27,077 nt of DNA, from positions 1 through 27,077 of the forward strand of contig RHAF01000005.1 of the NCBI GenBank assembly GCA_010028775.1. The letters run 5' to 3'. How positions within the stretch are numbered: the stretch's first letter is position 1; each line of letters opens with the position of its first letter. The stretch is from Verrucomicrobiota bacterium. GTDB taxonomy: Bacteria; Verrucomicrobiota; Verrucomicrobiia; Methylacidiphilales; Verrucolacustridaceae. The notes below the pieces were generated by a model, which saw only the letters and a list, made by a program, of their open reading frames with translations, searched no databases and was not told the origin of the DNA. This document shows, one piece after another, positions 1-8,800 of this stretch. The position numbers and the translations under genes were made by a program.

Positions 1-2130
1 CTGCACGATGCCCGCGCCACGATCATTCCTGCCGCCGCGATTCCCATTTCGATTTTGGGAACCTTCGCCCTCCTTTACCTCCTGGGATACAGCGTCAACA
101 TCCTGACCCTCCTCGCCCTTGTCCTGGCCATCGGCATCGTGGTCGATGACGCCATCGTGGTGCTGGAAAACATTATCCGCCACATCGAGGAAGGCATGAA
201 ACCTTTCGAGGCCAGCTTGTTGGCCATGAAGGAAATCACCGGGGCCGTGCTCGCCATCACCGCCAGTTTGATCGTGGTCTTTCTTCCCATCGCCTTCCAG
301 TCCGGCACCACCGGTATTCTTTTTCGGGAGTTCGCCATCGCCCTGGCCGGATCGGTCGCCATCTCAGCCTTTGTCGCCCTCACCCTTAGTCCAGCCCTTG
401 GGGCACATTTTCTCCGCCCCACCTCCTCGGTTGCCTCCGCCTTCGCCCGCAGAATCGACCAGTTTCTTCATCGCCTCGCCGCTGCCTACTCGGACAGTCT
501 GGGTAAAGCCCTTCGCTCTCCCTTCATTCTCGTCGGCCTCGGGGCGGGAATTCTTGGACTGACGATTCTCCTTTACCGGGCGATCCCGCAAGAATTTCTC
601 CCCGACGAGGACAAGGGTTCGATCATCGCCATCATCATTACCCCGGAAGGATCCACCAGCGAGGCCACCGACCGTTACCTGCGTCAGGCCGAAAAGATCG
701 CCTCTGAATATCCCGAAGTCCGCAGCTATTTCGGTGCCGTGGCCCTCGCCCGGGGAGCCCCCGGACAGTCCAACTTTGGATTGATGTTCATTCGCCTGAA
801 GGCCGACCGTCACCGCTCCGCTTTGGATATCGCCCGTCCCGGAGCCCGGGGCTCGATGTTCACCCGCATGATCAGCGAAATCCGCGGGGCCCTGGTCATC
901 ACCTCCCTTCCCAAGGCGGTGGGTCGCGGATTCCAGGAAAACTTTGAGGTTGTCCTCCAGGGGTCAAACCTTGCCCAGCTGGAACAGTGTGCCAAGGACC
1001 TCCGTGATGAGATCGGCAGGGCTGGGTTTCTCAGCCAGCCGCGGGTCAATTTTAACTACGAAAAGCCACAGCTGGACTTGGAAATCGACCGTAACCGTGC
1101 GGCCAATCTGGGCATTTCCGTCCGGGATATTTCCGAGGCCCTGCAGATCCTTTTGGGCGGGCTGGACATCTCCCGCTTCAACTTTGAGGGCAAACAGTAT
1201 GACGTCATCGCCCAGCTGCGGCGCAGCAGCCGGATGGTGCCTGACGAACTCAACATCCTGTACGTGCGATCCCGCTCGGGTGACCTCGTCCCGATCCGCG
1301 ACCTGGTGAAGACCCGGGAAAAGGGTTCGGTGAACTCTATCCATCACTTCATGCGCCAACGAAGTGCCTCCGTCAGCGGCCAGCCCTTGGGAGTGACCCT
1401 TGGTCAGGCGATCGAAAAAACCGAGGAAATCGGACAACGGATTTTGCCGGCTGGGGTCACCATGGCGTTTGACGGCGAGGCCCGTGAGCTCCGATCCGGG
1501 CGCGGGGAGGCTTGGCAAATCGTTTTTCTCGCCCTGCTCATCGTTTACATGGCCCTGGCCGCCCAGTTCGAAAGCCTTATCCACCCTTTCACCATCATGG
1601 TGGCCCTTCCGCTGGCCGTCTTTGGGGCGTTTGTCTGTCTCTTCTCCCTGGGGCTGATCAACAACTTCGCCCTCATTCCCCAGTATGCCCCCCCGGGGGT
1701 TCTGCCCGCTCCTCTGGCCTTTATTTTCGGACTTCTACCCACCATCCCTTCGATGAATCTGAACCTCTATAGCTTGATTGGATTGGTCCTACTTCTTGGC
1801 TTGGTCACGAAGAATTCGATTCTTTTGGTGGAGTTTGCCAACCAACGGCGCGCCCTGGGGGTGCCCGCTGCCGAAGCGATGCGCCAGGCGGGAGCTGTCC
1901 GGCTCCGTCCGATCCTTATGACCGCCCTCTCCACGGTGATCGGCATCCTCCCCATTGCCTTGGGTTTGGGAGCCGGAGCCGAGAGTCGACGCCCTCTGGG
2001 CGTGGCAGTCGTCGGGGGGATGCTCTCCTCCACCTTCCTCACCCTCTATCTGGTGCCGGCATTTTATATCCTGATGGATCGATTCCGCCCAGCCCCGATG
2101 ATGAAATCAATCTCGGCACCCTTGTCCTAG
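1..2130 (+). CDS. RND-family efflux transporter, inner-membrane subunit (5'-truncated by window)
   Basis: C-terminal 709 residues of an AcrB/HAE1-type proton-driven exporter in the inner membrane. The reading frame is open from base 1, so the start lies outside the window. Visible are the TM3-TM4 stretch with the paired aspartates of the proton relay (IGIVVDDAIVVLENI, codons at 145-150), a long periplasmic porter domain, the second membrane half with KNSILLVEFA, and the late RRPLG motif before the last helix. The paired Asp and overall order are diagnostic for RND pumps; the substrate cannot be told. Odd feature: about 33 extra, mostly hydrophobic and proline-rich residues (bases about 1654-1752) sit between the second-half helices where AcrB-type pumps have a short loop. 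The TonB-like gene starts 25 bp after the stop, so co-transcription is plausible. An adaptor (membrane fusion protein) would be expected upstream, outside the window. Confidence 0.93.
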   Translation: MHDARATIIPAAAIPISILGTFALLYLLGYSVNILTLLALVLAIGIVVDDAIVVLENIIRHIEEGMKPFEASLLAMKEITGAVLAITASLIVVFLPIAFQSGTTGILFREFAIALAGSVAISAFVALTLSPALGAHFLRPTSSVASAFARRIDQFLHRLAAAYSDSLGKALRSPFILVGLGAGILGLTILLYRAIPQEFLPDEDKGSIIAIIITPEGSTSEATDRYLRQAEKIASEYPEVRSYFGAVALARGAPGQSNFGLMFIRLKADRHRSALDIARPGARGSMFTRMISEIRGALVITSLPKAVGRGFQENFEVVLQGSNLAQLEQCAKDLRDEIGRAGFLSQPRVNFNYEKPQLDLEIDRNRAANLGISVRDISEALQILLGGLDISRFNFEGKQYDVIAQLRRSSRMVPDELNILYVRSRSGDLVPIRDLVKTREKGSVNSIHHFMRQRSASVSGQPLGVTLGQAIEKTEEIGQRILPAGVTMAFDGEARELRSGRGEAWQIVFLALLIVYMALAAQFESLIHPFTIMVALPLAVFGAFVCLFSLGLINNFALIPQYAPPGVLPAPLAFIFGLLPTIPSMNLNLYSLIGLVLLLGLVTKNSILLVEFANQRRALGVPAAEAMRQAGAVRLRPILMTALSTVIGILPIALGLGAGAESRRPLGVAVVGGMLSSTFLTLYLVPAFYILMDRFRPAPMMKSISAPLS

Positions 2131-2155
2131 TTCTTATTTCCTCTTTAATAAACGC

Positions 2156-3202
2156 ATGACGATGGCCATGCCTTACGCGGGGGAGGACGCACGCGAACGC
2201 CGGGACATGTTGGTCGCGGCGGCTTTCACCCTGCTATATTTTCTTTTGATTGCGTTTTTCTGGATCTCTTCCGATCAGGTCAGCCGCCTGCAGAAAAAGA
2301 ACCCCGAGGAGCAACTCCGAACCAACCTGAATATCAAACGTCTCCCGCAGGCCCCGCCCGCCGCCCCTCCTCAGGAAAACCAATTCGTCGACGCCTCCGG
2401 CTTGCAGGAGACGGCCAAACCCGACCCCAGAACCGCCCTGCAAAGCGACCGCAACACCGCAGCCGCCAGCAAGATCATCAACGGCACAGACCCCACTTTG
2501 GGCGGGCAGGACGGAAAAAAAGACGACTCCCTCACGATGCGTAACAGCCAATTTTCACCAAACAAAGCCGCTTTGCCCCCAGCCTCCGCCGCTCGCCTGA
2601 CGCCAACCCCCCCTAAACCAGCCGAAACTCCAAAACCACCCACCGTGAAGCTACCCAAAGCTGACATCCTGAAGTCTCTTCCTGGCGAAGGCACAGCCTT
2701 GAGCAAAGATGATTCAACGCCCGATCAAAACACGTCTCAGCCGTCACAAAGTCCTGCCTCATCATCATCCGCCGCCCAAGCGGCGGCAGATGCTTCGGAT
2801 TCCTCGGCCGCTTTGGCCCCTCCCCCCGACATCTTTCGCGATCGCAGCGCTGTCTCCGGCGGGGCAACCATGGGGCAGGACGCATCCTTTGCCTCCATGG
2901 CCACGGCCTTGGGCCGATATCAGCACAAGCTCTATCTGGCCATCGGCTCCAGATGGAACCTCAAGGTCCAACAAACCATGGCCCAGATCGGGGTCGATCG
3001 TGTAGTCATCCGGTTCCACGTCAATTCCGACGGCTCCCTTTCGGATCTCGACATCGTCCAGGGAAACCCCAACTCCATTCTCGGCGTGATCAGCGGGGAC
3101 TCGATTCAGCAATCCAGCGGATTGATCGGCCCTTTTCCGGCCGATCTCCTGAAGGAAAAACCCAACGGCTTCCCATGGCAACTGGCCTTCCGTATTTACT
3201 AA
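2156..3202 (+). CDS. TonB/TolA-like energy-transducing periplasmic protein
   Basis: 348 residues. A short charged cytoplasmic N-terminus is followed by one membrane helix (about residues 18-38), then a long Pro/Ala/Ser/Gln-rich spacer (about 60-235) and a folded C-terminal segment (about 245-348) that reads like a TonB C-terminal domain: it contains RVVIRFHVNSDGSLSDLDIV and ends in WQLAFRIY. This helix-spacer-domain plan is that of TonB and TolA, which carry proton-motive energy from ExbBD/TolQR to the outer membrane. The ExbB and ExbD genes follow directly, which supports the role strongly. Sequence similarity to textbook TonB is weak, so the partner receptor is unknown. The ATG at 2156 has no Shine-Dalgarno; a second ATG lies two codons on. 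Confidence 0.75.
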   Translation: MTMAMPYAGEDARERRDMLVAAAFTLLYFLLIAFFWISSDQVSRLQKKNPEEQLRTNLNIKRLPQAPPAAPPQENQFVDASGLQETAKPDPRTALQSDRNTAAASKIINGTDPTLGGQDGKKDDSLTMRNSQFSPNKAALPPASAARLTPTPPKPAETPKPPTVKLPKADILKSLPGEGTALSKDDSTPDQNTSQPSQSPASSSSAAQAAADASDSSAALAPPPDIFRDRSAVSGGATMGQDASFASMATALGRYQHKLYLAIGSRWNLKVQQTMAQIGVDRVVIRFHVNSDGSLSDLDIVQGNPNSILGVISGDSIQQSSGLIGPFPADLLKEKPNGFPWQLAFRIY

Positions 3203-3252
3203 GCGCCTCCATCCATGCTGGCCTTCCAAGCCCGAGTCCGTAATATCCAACC

Positions 3253-3903
3253 ATGAATCCATTCGAAAAAGTTCTGAGCATGTTGTCCGGGGCGGGAATC
3301 AGCCCGTGGATCATCCTCCTGATCATCCTCCCTCTTCTCGCGTCATTGACCACCGGCGTTTTCCTGAGCGTCATGATCTTCCGTCGTCTGCGCCGGGAAA
3401 GGGTCACCCCACGAGAGATCATCGACGCCATCCGCGCGCTCCGGCCGGGGGGAAACACCGAGACACTCACCCGCCTCTGCGTTCGCAATGATTCTGCGCT
3501 CGCTCGCTTGGTCAACAGTTGCCTGGAACACTCCTCCCTTCCCCGGGGCGAAAATGTGGAGGTGCTGCAAACTGCGGCCCGAACGGAGGTGGCCCGGTTG
3601 GAGCGCGGTTTGGTCTACCTGGAGATTTTTGTGGGTGCCTCCCCGCTTCTCGGACTGGTCGGCACTGTCTCCGGCCTGATCACCATCTTTGCCGCCGTGG
3701 GTTCGGCCAACTCCGATCCGGAAAAGATTTCCGCGGGTATCGCGGAAGCCCTGCACACCACCGTCTTCGGCATCGGAACCGCGATTGTCATGCTTTTCCC
3801 TTTCACTTTCTTCAGCAAGAAGGTCGATGTCTTGGCCGTGGAGATGGAGGATCTCTCGATGCTTCTCCTGAAAAAACTCTACACCGAGGAAGTCCCCGCC
3901 TGA
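3253..3903 (+). CDS. exbB: MotA/TolQ/ExbB proton-channel family protein
   Basis: 216 residues. There is an N-terminal membrane helix (about 15-40), a cytoplasmic region containing the ERGLVYLEI segment, and two closely spaced C-terminal helices around GASPLLGLVGTVSGLI and VFGIGTAIVMLFPFTFF. The LLGLVGTVSG signature is the hallmark of the ExbB/TolQ/MotA family, whose members form the proton-conducting ring that energises TonB- or TolA-type proteins. It lies between the TonB-like gene (50 bp upstream) and exbD (22 bp downstream), so the three probably form one operon. Length fits ExbB/TolQ (about 220-245). Whether it serves TonB-type uptake or Tol-Pal function cannot be decided; no Pal or TolB gene is nearby. 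Confidence 0.9.
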   Translation: MNPFEKVLSMLSGAGISPWIILLIILPLLASLTTGVFLSVMIFRRLRRERVTPREIIDAIRALRPGGNTETLTRLCVRNDSALARLVNSCLEHSSLPRGENVEVLQTAARTEVARLERGLVYLEIFVGASPLLGLVGTVSGLITIFAAVGSANSDPEKISAGIAEALHTTVFGIGTAIVMLFPFTFFSKKVDVLAVEMEDLSMLLLKKLYTEEVPA

Positions 3904-3925
3904 TACTCACCGGGGTTTCCCCAGC

Positions 3926-4411
3926 ATGAAGTTTAATCCCAGCCGCCGCCGTCGGGCCGAGATCAACGTCATCCCCCTGATTGACATTCTTTGCATGCTC
4001 CTGATCTTTTTTATCGTAACCACCACCTTCAAAAAGAAATCGGACCTGGTGAATGTTACCCCGCCAAAATCCGAGCAGGGCACTGAAGGGAGCCCGGAAC
4101 AGGCAAAGGGAAGAGTTTCCGAGTTAACCATGAAACCATCGGATGCCACGGAGCGGATGAATGCATTTAAAAATGCGAAGATCCCCATTTTGATAGGAGA
4201 TGAGAATTTGAACCTGGATCCAAACTCGGATGATTTTATCAATGCCTTAGCGGCAAAACTCAAAGAAAAAGGGACGAAAGAGGTGATTTTGAATTTTGAT
4301 GAGTCAACTCCGCTCTATATCTTTTTCAGATTTTCTGACGCTTGCGATAAGGCTGGCGCATCGATCTCGGTCAGAACCACGAAAGCTGGCAACAACCGCC
4401 CTGGTCTCTGA
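3926..4411 (+). CDS. exbD: Biopolymer transport protein ExbD/TolR
   Basis: 161 residues, bitopic inner-membrane protein. The N-terminal RRRAEINVIPLIDILCMLLI segment carries the conserved membrane aspartate (in PLIDIL) that takes part in proton flow with ExbB, followed by one helix and a periplasmic domain. Length is slightly above the usual about 140. The transport role follows from family membership and from the ExbB and TonB-like neighbours. The 3' half (from about 4130) is visibly richer in A/T than the gene's beginning and its neighbours, which suggests relaxed selection or a different origin of the periplasmic domain. The ATG start has no Shine-Dalgarno; the start is fixed by the basic N-terminus. 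Confidence 0.88.
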   Translation: MKFNPSRRRRAEINVIPLIDILCMLLIFFIVTTTFKKKSDLVNVTPPKSEQGTEGSPEQAKGRVSELTMKPSDATERMNAFKNAKIPILIGDENLNLDPNSDDFINALAAKLKEKGTKEVILNFDESTPLYIFFRFSDACDKAGASISVRTTKAGNNRPGL

Positions 4412-4425
4412 AAAATCCGTACATC

Positions 4426-4989
4426 TTGCCTGTCCGCCTTTACGGTGATCCGGTGCTACGCCAGCCGGCCACCCGTGTCAGTCCCCCCGACGATAAGCTG
4501 AACGAACTGGCCCGCTGTCTGGAGGCCACCATGCGGGAGGCCGATGGCGTAGGGTTGGCCGCCCCCCAAGTCGGCATTTCCCTGCAAATTGCCGTGGTGG
4601 ATCTGCGGAAGGTGGAGAAACGTCCCTCCTCCATGGAAATCGGCGGTCGCCCTGTTGACTGGCGGACCCAGATGCCCCTTTTCTTCTGCAATCCTGTGGT
4701 AACCCTGACCCGCAAAAAAGAGGATGCCGAGGAGGGCTGTCTGAGTTTTCCCAAAGTCTACGGTTCGGTCCGCAGAAGCCTTCGCATCCGCATGGACTTC
4801 CAGGATCTTCAAGGGAAGCCCATGACTCTTCAGGCGGGGGGATTGTTGGCCCGTGCACTTCAACACGAGGTTGACCATCTGCAGGGAATTCTTTTCATCG
4901 ACCGCATGGAGCCGGAGACCAGGAAGTCCATCGCCCCCGCCCTTCTTGAATTGATGGAGCAGGCGCCATCCAATACCAAGGCCAGCTGA
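4426..4989 (+). CDS. def: Peptide deformylase
   Basis: 187 residues. Metalloenzyme that removes the N-formyl group from nascent proteins in the cytoplasm. All three family motifs are present: GVGLAAPQVG (about 41-50), EEGCLSFP with the metal-binding Cys (about 105), and QHEVDH (about 146-151) with the two metal-binding His and catalytic Glu. The start is a TTG at 4426, which gives the family-typical beginning MPVRLYGDPVLR; no in-frame ATG lies in a suitable place. It begins 14 bp after exbD stops, so it may be read from the same transcript, and the amidohydrolase follows 4 bp later. A segment between motifs 1 and 2 (about 62-82) is slightly longer than in E. coli Def. No fmt gene is seen in the window. 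Confidence 0.96.
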   Translation: MPVRLYGDPVLRQPATRVSPPDDKLNELARCLEATMREADGVGLAAPQVGISLQIAVVDLRKVEKRPSSMEIGGRPVDWRTQMPLFFCNPVVTLTRKKEDAEEGCLSFPKVYGSVRRSLRIRMDFQDLQGKPMTLQAGGLLARALQHEVDHLQGILFIDRMEPETRKSIAPALLELMEQAPSNTKAS

Positions 4990-4993
4990 AAGT

Positions 4994-6217
4994 ATGCTGG
5001 TTCAGGCCGATGCCCTGATCGAATCTGCGGATCGAATTCATCGGCCCGGCCATCTCCGCTTTTTGGACCACCGCATCTTGGAGGTTGGCTCCCATCTTCA
5101 TCCCCGGCCCGGGGAGGAGGTCCTCAAACTGCCAGGGATGACCCTGGCTCCCGGATTCATCAATCTGCACGCCCACTTGGAATTGGCCGGACTCGAAGGG
5201 CGTCTCCAACCCGGCAAGGATTTCAGCGATTGGCTGCGCCAGGTTATTTCCCACCTACCGGAGCTGACCCCGGAAAAGAGGCGGCATTCCGTTTTGAAAT
5301 CCTCCCAACATGCTTTGCGGTCGGGCACCACCTCTATCCTCTCCATACTTTCCGATCCCTCCACCTTGGCCGGCCTTGCCTCGACGGCGACAAGGACCTG
5401 GTGGGCCCTGGAATTCATGGACCTTCATGGCTCTCCAGAGCCCGTGAAACTTCTCGACCGCACCAAAGCCTGGCTACTGCGCCACCCCTCCGCTTGCTGG
5501 CATCTCGCCCTCTCTCCCCACTCGCCGTACACAGCCAGTTCCGAACTTTATCGATCCCTGGCCGGGATGGCGCTTGTTGAGAAACTCCCATTCACGACCC
5601 ATCTGGCAGAAAGTCCGGATGAGACTCTTTTTGTGCAGGGCCAGCCCTCGCCACTGCATGCTCTCCTACCTTCCCATCTTGTCCGAAAGGATATCCAGGC
5701 GGTGAACCAAACTGCCATTGGATGGTGTGCGACCCGCCAATCCCTGCCCCCTTTTGCCATTCTCGCCCACGGGAATGAGGTGCGGGAATCGGATATGGTC
5801 TACCTCAAGGAAAAGCAGGCCTCCATTGTGCATTGTCCCATGGCTCACCGATGGTTTGGCCGGTCCCCGTTTCCCTACGCCCAATATCGGGCGGCGGATA
5901 TTCCGGTGTGCCTGGGAACCGACAGTCCGGGCGGATCTTCCAACGCCCGTTTCGACCTTCGGGAGGAGGCTTGCGACTTTCTCCACAATCAACCGAATGT
6001 GGACTACCATGAGGCTTGGAAAATGCTCACGACTGCTCCGGCCCATGCCCTGCAAATGCACTCCAAGTTGGGACGCCTGACCCCGGGCGGTTGGGCAGAT
6101 TGGGTGGCTTGGCGACTACCAACGGACCAGGATCCCGTCGAAGCTGTGCTGTTGGACCGGCAAGCGGCGGAATGGACCTGCGTAGGGGGTATCGTGGCCC
6201 ACCACGAAATGACCTGA
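4994..6217 (+). CDS. Metal-dependent amidohydrolase (TrzA/MtaD/SsnA-like deaminase family)
   Basis: 407 residues. Amidohydrolase-superfamily fold of the cytosine/SAH/aminodeoxyfutalosine deaminase group. Metal and catalytic positions are visible: NLHAH (His 59 and 61), THLAE (His 203, Glu 206), LAHGNE (His 259) and LGTDSPGGS (Asp 310). LAPGFINLHAHLEL and the closing segment on functional imidazolone-like lines (LTPGGWADWVAW) are family-typical. The likely reaction is hydrolytic deamination of an aminated ring compound. Specificity is not readable: 6-amino-6-deoxyfutalosine deaminase (menaquinone pathway), S-adenosylhomocysteine/methylthioadenosine deaminase or guanine deaminase are candidates. 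It is placed 4 bp after def and 44 bp before bioF, so it may be part of a longer transcript. Confidence 0.85.
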   Translation: MLVQADALIESADRIHRPGHLRFLDHRILEVGSHLHPRPGEEVLKLPGMTLAPGFINLHAHLELAGLEGRLQPGKDFSDWLRQVISHLPELTPEKRRHSVLKSSQHALRSGTTSILSILSDPSTLAGLASTATRTWWALEFMDLHGSPEPVKLLDRTKAWLLRHPSACWHLALSPHSPYTASSELYRSLAGMALVEKLPFTTHLAESPDETLFVQGQPSPLHALLPSHLVRKDIQAVNQTAIGWCATRQSLPPFAILAHGNEVRESDMVYLKEKQASIVHCPMAHRWFGRSPFPYAQYRAADIPVCLGTDSPGGSSNARFDLREEACDFLHNQPNVDYHEAWKMLTTAPAHALQMHSKLGRLTPGGWADWVAWRLPTDQDPVEAVLLDRQAAEWTCVGGIVAHHEMT

Positions 6218-6261
6218 CTTTTCCCTCGTCCAATCCCACGCCCCTTCGGCACTCTTTTCGC

Positions 6262-7410
6262 ATGCCCGCCTCACCGACCGAGCCTTTTCTGGATTCGATA
6301 CGCCTTCGCAAGCTGGCAAAGGATGGCGACCGGGCTACGCGCATTCTGGAAAGCGGCCCTGATCTTTCCCTCTCCTTTGCCGATAACGACTATCTGGGGC
6401 TCTCCCAAAACCCCAAAGTCAAAAAAGCCGCCCAGCAGGCCATCGAGGAGCATGGAAGTGGTGCGCGAGCGGCAAGATTGCTGGCCGGAAATTTCTCGAC
6501 CCACCGGGAGCTGGAAGAGTCTTTGGCGCGGTGGAAATCCACGGAAAAGTCGCTTCTTTTTTCCGCCGGTTATCTCGCGCCCCTGGGTGTGATTCCCTCC
6601 CTGGTCTCAGGAAGCGATTGCATACTGATCGAAAGAAATGCTCATGCCTGCCTTTTTGACGGAGCGAAACTTTCCTCAGCCAAGATCCGTATTTTCCACC
6701 GCAAGGATCCCGGAGACTTGGCCAAGGCGCTTGAGCTAACCCACAAACTCAACCCCATGGGAAAAATCCTCATTGTGGCGGAGTCCCTCCACTCCATGGA
6801 CGGAGACTGGCTACCCTTGGGGGAGATCATCCAACTCAAGGAAAAGTACGGTGCCTGGCTTTTGTTGGACGAAGCGCATGCCGGTGGGATCACGGGCCCC
6901 AAGGGTGCCGGTTGGGCTGCGGAGCTGAACCTGGCATCAAGAGTTGAAATCCAAATGGGCACCTTGGGAAAGTCTCTTGGGTCTGCCGGAGGATTCGTGG
7001 CCGCCTCGGAAGAGATGATTTCTCACCTGGTCAACGAAGCCCGAACATTCCTTTTCGGGACAGCCTTGGCTCCCGCCCAAGCCGGTGCCGCTCTGGCGGC
7101 CCTGCAAATAATCCTGTCCCACGAAGGAGGAGAGCTCCGCGGGAAGCTCGCAGAAAACATCGGAATATTCCGCGCCCATCGCCCAACCCCCCAGACCGGA
7201 CCCATTCAACCCATTTTGTGTGCGGACAACCAATCCGCACTACTCGCCTCTCGCCGTTTGGCGGAGAGCGGAATTCGGGTCCCGGCCATTCGGCCGCCAA
7301 CGGTTCCCCAAGGGGGCGTCCGGCTACGCATCAGCCTTTCCGCCCGTCACTCCACGGGTGATGTCATGCGGCTGGGCCAAAGCCTGGAAGAGAACCTACC
7401 CACCCGCTGA
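6262..7410 (+). CDS. bioF: 8-amino-7-oxononanoate synthase
   Basis: 382 residues from the ATG at 6262. PLP-dependent alpha-oxoamine synthase that condenses pimeloyl thioester with alanine, the first dedicated ring-building step of biotin synthesis. Family marks are SFADNDYLGLS near the N-terminus, ESLHSMDGD, LLLDEAHAGG (Asp contacting the PLP ring) and TLGKSLGSAGG, where Lys forms the Schiff base. The frame is open further upstream (to 6016), but that part overlaps the amidohydrolase and has no family similarity, so the start at 6262 is preferred; it lacks a Shine-Dalgarno. bioA follows at once. The paralogous enzymes Kbl (glycine C-acetyltransferase) and serine palmitoyltransferase share the fold, but the bioA-bioD neighbours settle the assignment. 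Confidence 0.94.
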   Translation: MPASPTEPFLDSIRLRKLAKDGDRATRILESGPDLSLSFADNDYLGLSQNPKVKKAAQQAIEEHGSGARAARLLAGNFSTHRELEESLARWKSTEKSLLFSAGYLAPLGVIPSLVSGSDCILIERNAHACLFDGAKLSSAKIRIFHRKDPGDLAKALELTHKLNPMGKILIVAESLHSMDGDWLPLGEIIQLKEKYGAWLLLDEAHAGGITGPKGAGWAAELNLASRVEIQMGTLGKSLGSAGGFVAASEEMISHLVNEARTFLFGTALAPAQAGAALAALQIILSHEGGELRGKLAENIGIFRAHRPTPQTGPIQPILCADNQSALLASRRLAESGIRVPAIRPPTVPQGGVRLRISLSARHSTGDVMRLGQSLEENLPTR

Positions 7411-7411
7411 A

Positions 7412-8800
7412 TTGAAGTACGAGGAGATCGTCCGTCTGGATCGGGCCCATGTCTGGCACCCGTTCACTCCGTCTTCCCCTTGGATGGATCCTGAATTCCA
7501 TCCTGTCTCCATCCAAGCCGGAGAGGGAGCGTGGTTGATGGCCACGGATGGAAAGAGGTATTTGGATGGCAACTCGTCGATCTGGACCAACCTTCACGGG
7601 CACCGCCATCCCAAGCTGGATGCGGCCCTTTTTGACCAACTGGGCCGCATCGCCCACTCCTCCTTTCTCGGTCTCACCCATGAACCAGCCGTCCGCTTGG
7701 CTAACGAATTGATCTCCTATGCCAACCATCCGGTTTTTTCTCCAAAGCTAACGCGGGTCTTCTTTTCGGATGACGGATCCACTGCCGTTGAAACGGGGCT
7801 GAAAATGATTTTGCAGGGATATGCGCAGAATGGGGAACCGCAGAGAAAGGATTTCATTTCACCCGAGGGCGCCTACCACGGCGACACCATGGGTGCGATG
7901 AGTCTGGGAAAAAGCGATACTTTCCATCACCACTATCAGCCCCTTCTATTTCCCACCCGCCGGGTGATGGCACCCGCCTGTTACCGTTGCCCTTTTAACA
8001 AGTCGAAGCCGCAGTTGGCGGATGCCCGGCATTACCGCAAATGTGATTTCGAGTGTGCCGCCCTGGCGGTTGAGGAAATTGAGAGGGCCGGCGACCGATT
8101 GGCCGCTTGGGTGCTAGAACCCAAGGTTCAGGGAGCCGCGGGCATGATCATGCACCCGGAGGGATACGCCAATACAACTGCCTCGGCGGCGAGAAAGGTT
8201 GGGGCCAAAGTCCTTTTTGACGAGGTTCTAACGGGGTGCCACCGCACAGGCACGCCCCTCGCGGCCCATGGAGAAAACGTCATGCCCGATGTTCTTGCCC
8301 TGGCCAAGGGATTGACGGCGGGTTACCTCCCCCTGGCCGCCACGCTTGCCACGGAGGAGATCTTTGGACTTTTCCAGGGAGATCCAGAAAAGGCTTTTTT
8401 CCACGGCCATAGCTACACGGCCAACCCTCTCGGATGCTCGGTGGCTCTGGCCAACCTGCACCTTTTGACCCAGCCGGAAACACATAAACGAATGATGCTC
8501 CTTTTTCAAAACCTCCGGAAACTTTCCCAAAGGTTCTGGCAACACCCCCATGTCGGGGATGTGAGGCAGGAGGGGGGGATTTTGGCCGTTGAAATCGTGG
8601 CCAACCGTTCGACGCGGGCCCGTTTTCCTGCCAAGGAAAGACGGGGAGCCAGGATTTGCCGGTTCGCCCAGGAGCTGGGTCTGATTACCCGCCCCATCGG
8701 GGATGTCCTTGTCCTGATGCCCCCCTTCTGCACCAGCAATGACGAGTTGGAGCAAATGACGGAATCCCTTTTCCAAGCCATCCGCAAGGAGTTGCCATGA
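7412..8800 (+). CDS. bioA: Adenosylmethionine-8-amino-7-oxononanoate aminotransferase
   Basis: 462 residues from a TTG at 7412. Class III PLP aminotransferase that makes 7,8-diaminopelargonate from the BioF product. Near the N-terminus HVWHPFTPSSPW matches the start of BioA proteins; LDGNSSIWTNLHGHRHP, LFDEVLTG and LALAKGLTAGYLPLA (Schiff-base Lys) follow. Four cysteines cluster around CYRCPF and YRKCDFEC, as in Bacillus-type BioA. The TTG lies one base after the bioF stop; an in-frame ATG at 7361, inside bioF, would add 17 residues without homology. The gene overlaps bioD by 4 bp (ATGA). Family members use S-adenosylmethionine or, in the Bacillus type, lysine as amino donor; which applies here cannot be read directly. 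Confidence 0.95.
   Translation: MKYEEIVRLDRAHVWHPFTPSSPWMDPEFHPVSIQAGEGAWLMATDGKRYLDGNSSIWTNLHGHRHPKLDAALFDQLGRIAHSSFLGLTHEPAVRLANELISYANHPVFSPKLTRVFFSDDGSTAVETGLKMILQGYAQNGEPQRKDFISPEGAYHGDTMGAMSLGKSDTFHHHYQPLLFPTRRVMAPACYRCPFNKSKPQLADARHYRKCDFECAALAVEEIERAGDRLAAWVLEPKVQGAAGMIMHPEGYANTTASAARKVGAKVLFDEVLTGCHRTGTPLAAHGENVMPDVLALAKGLTAGYLPLAATLATEEIFGLFQGDPEKAFFHGHSYTANPLGCSVALANLHLLTQPETHKRMMLLFQNLRKLSQRFWQHPHVGDVRQEGGILAVEIVANRSTRARFPAKERRGARICRFAQELGLITRPIGDVLVLMPPFCTSNDELEQMTESLFQAIRKELP
8786..8791 (+). promoter_or_regulatory. Shine-Dalgarno of bioD
   Basis: AAGGAG lies 5 nt before the bioD ATG at 8797, inside the 3' end of bioA. It is one of only two clear Shine-Dalgarno sequences noticed in the window and supports the ATG at 8797. 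Confidence 0.7.

Noticed and set aside
6016..6261. Upstream extension of the bioF frame
   Set aside because: It overlaps the amidohydrolase 3' end and its residues show no BioF similarity; the ATG at 6262 fits the family.
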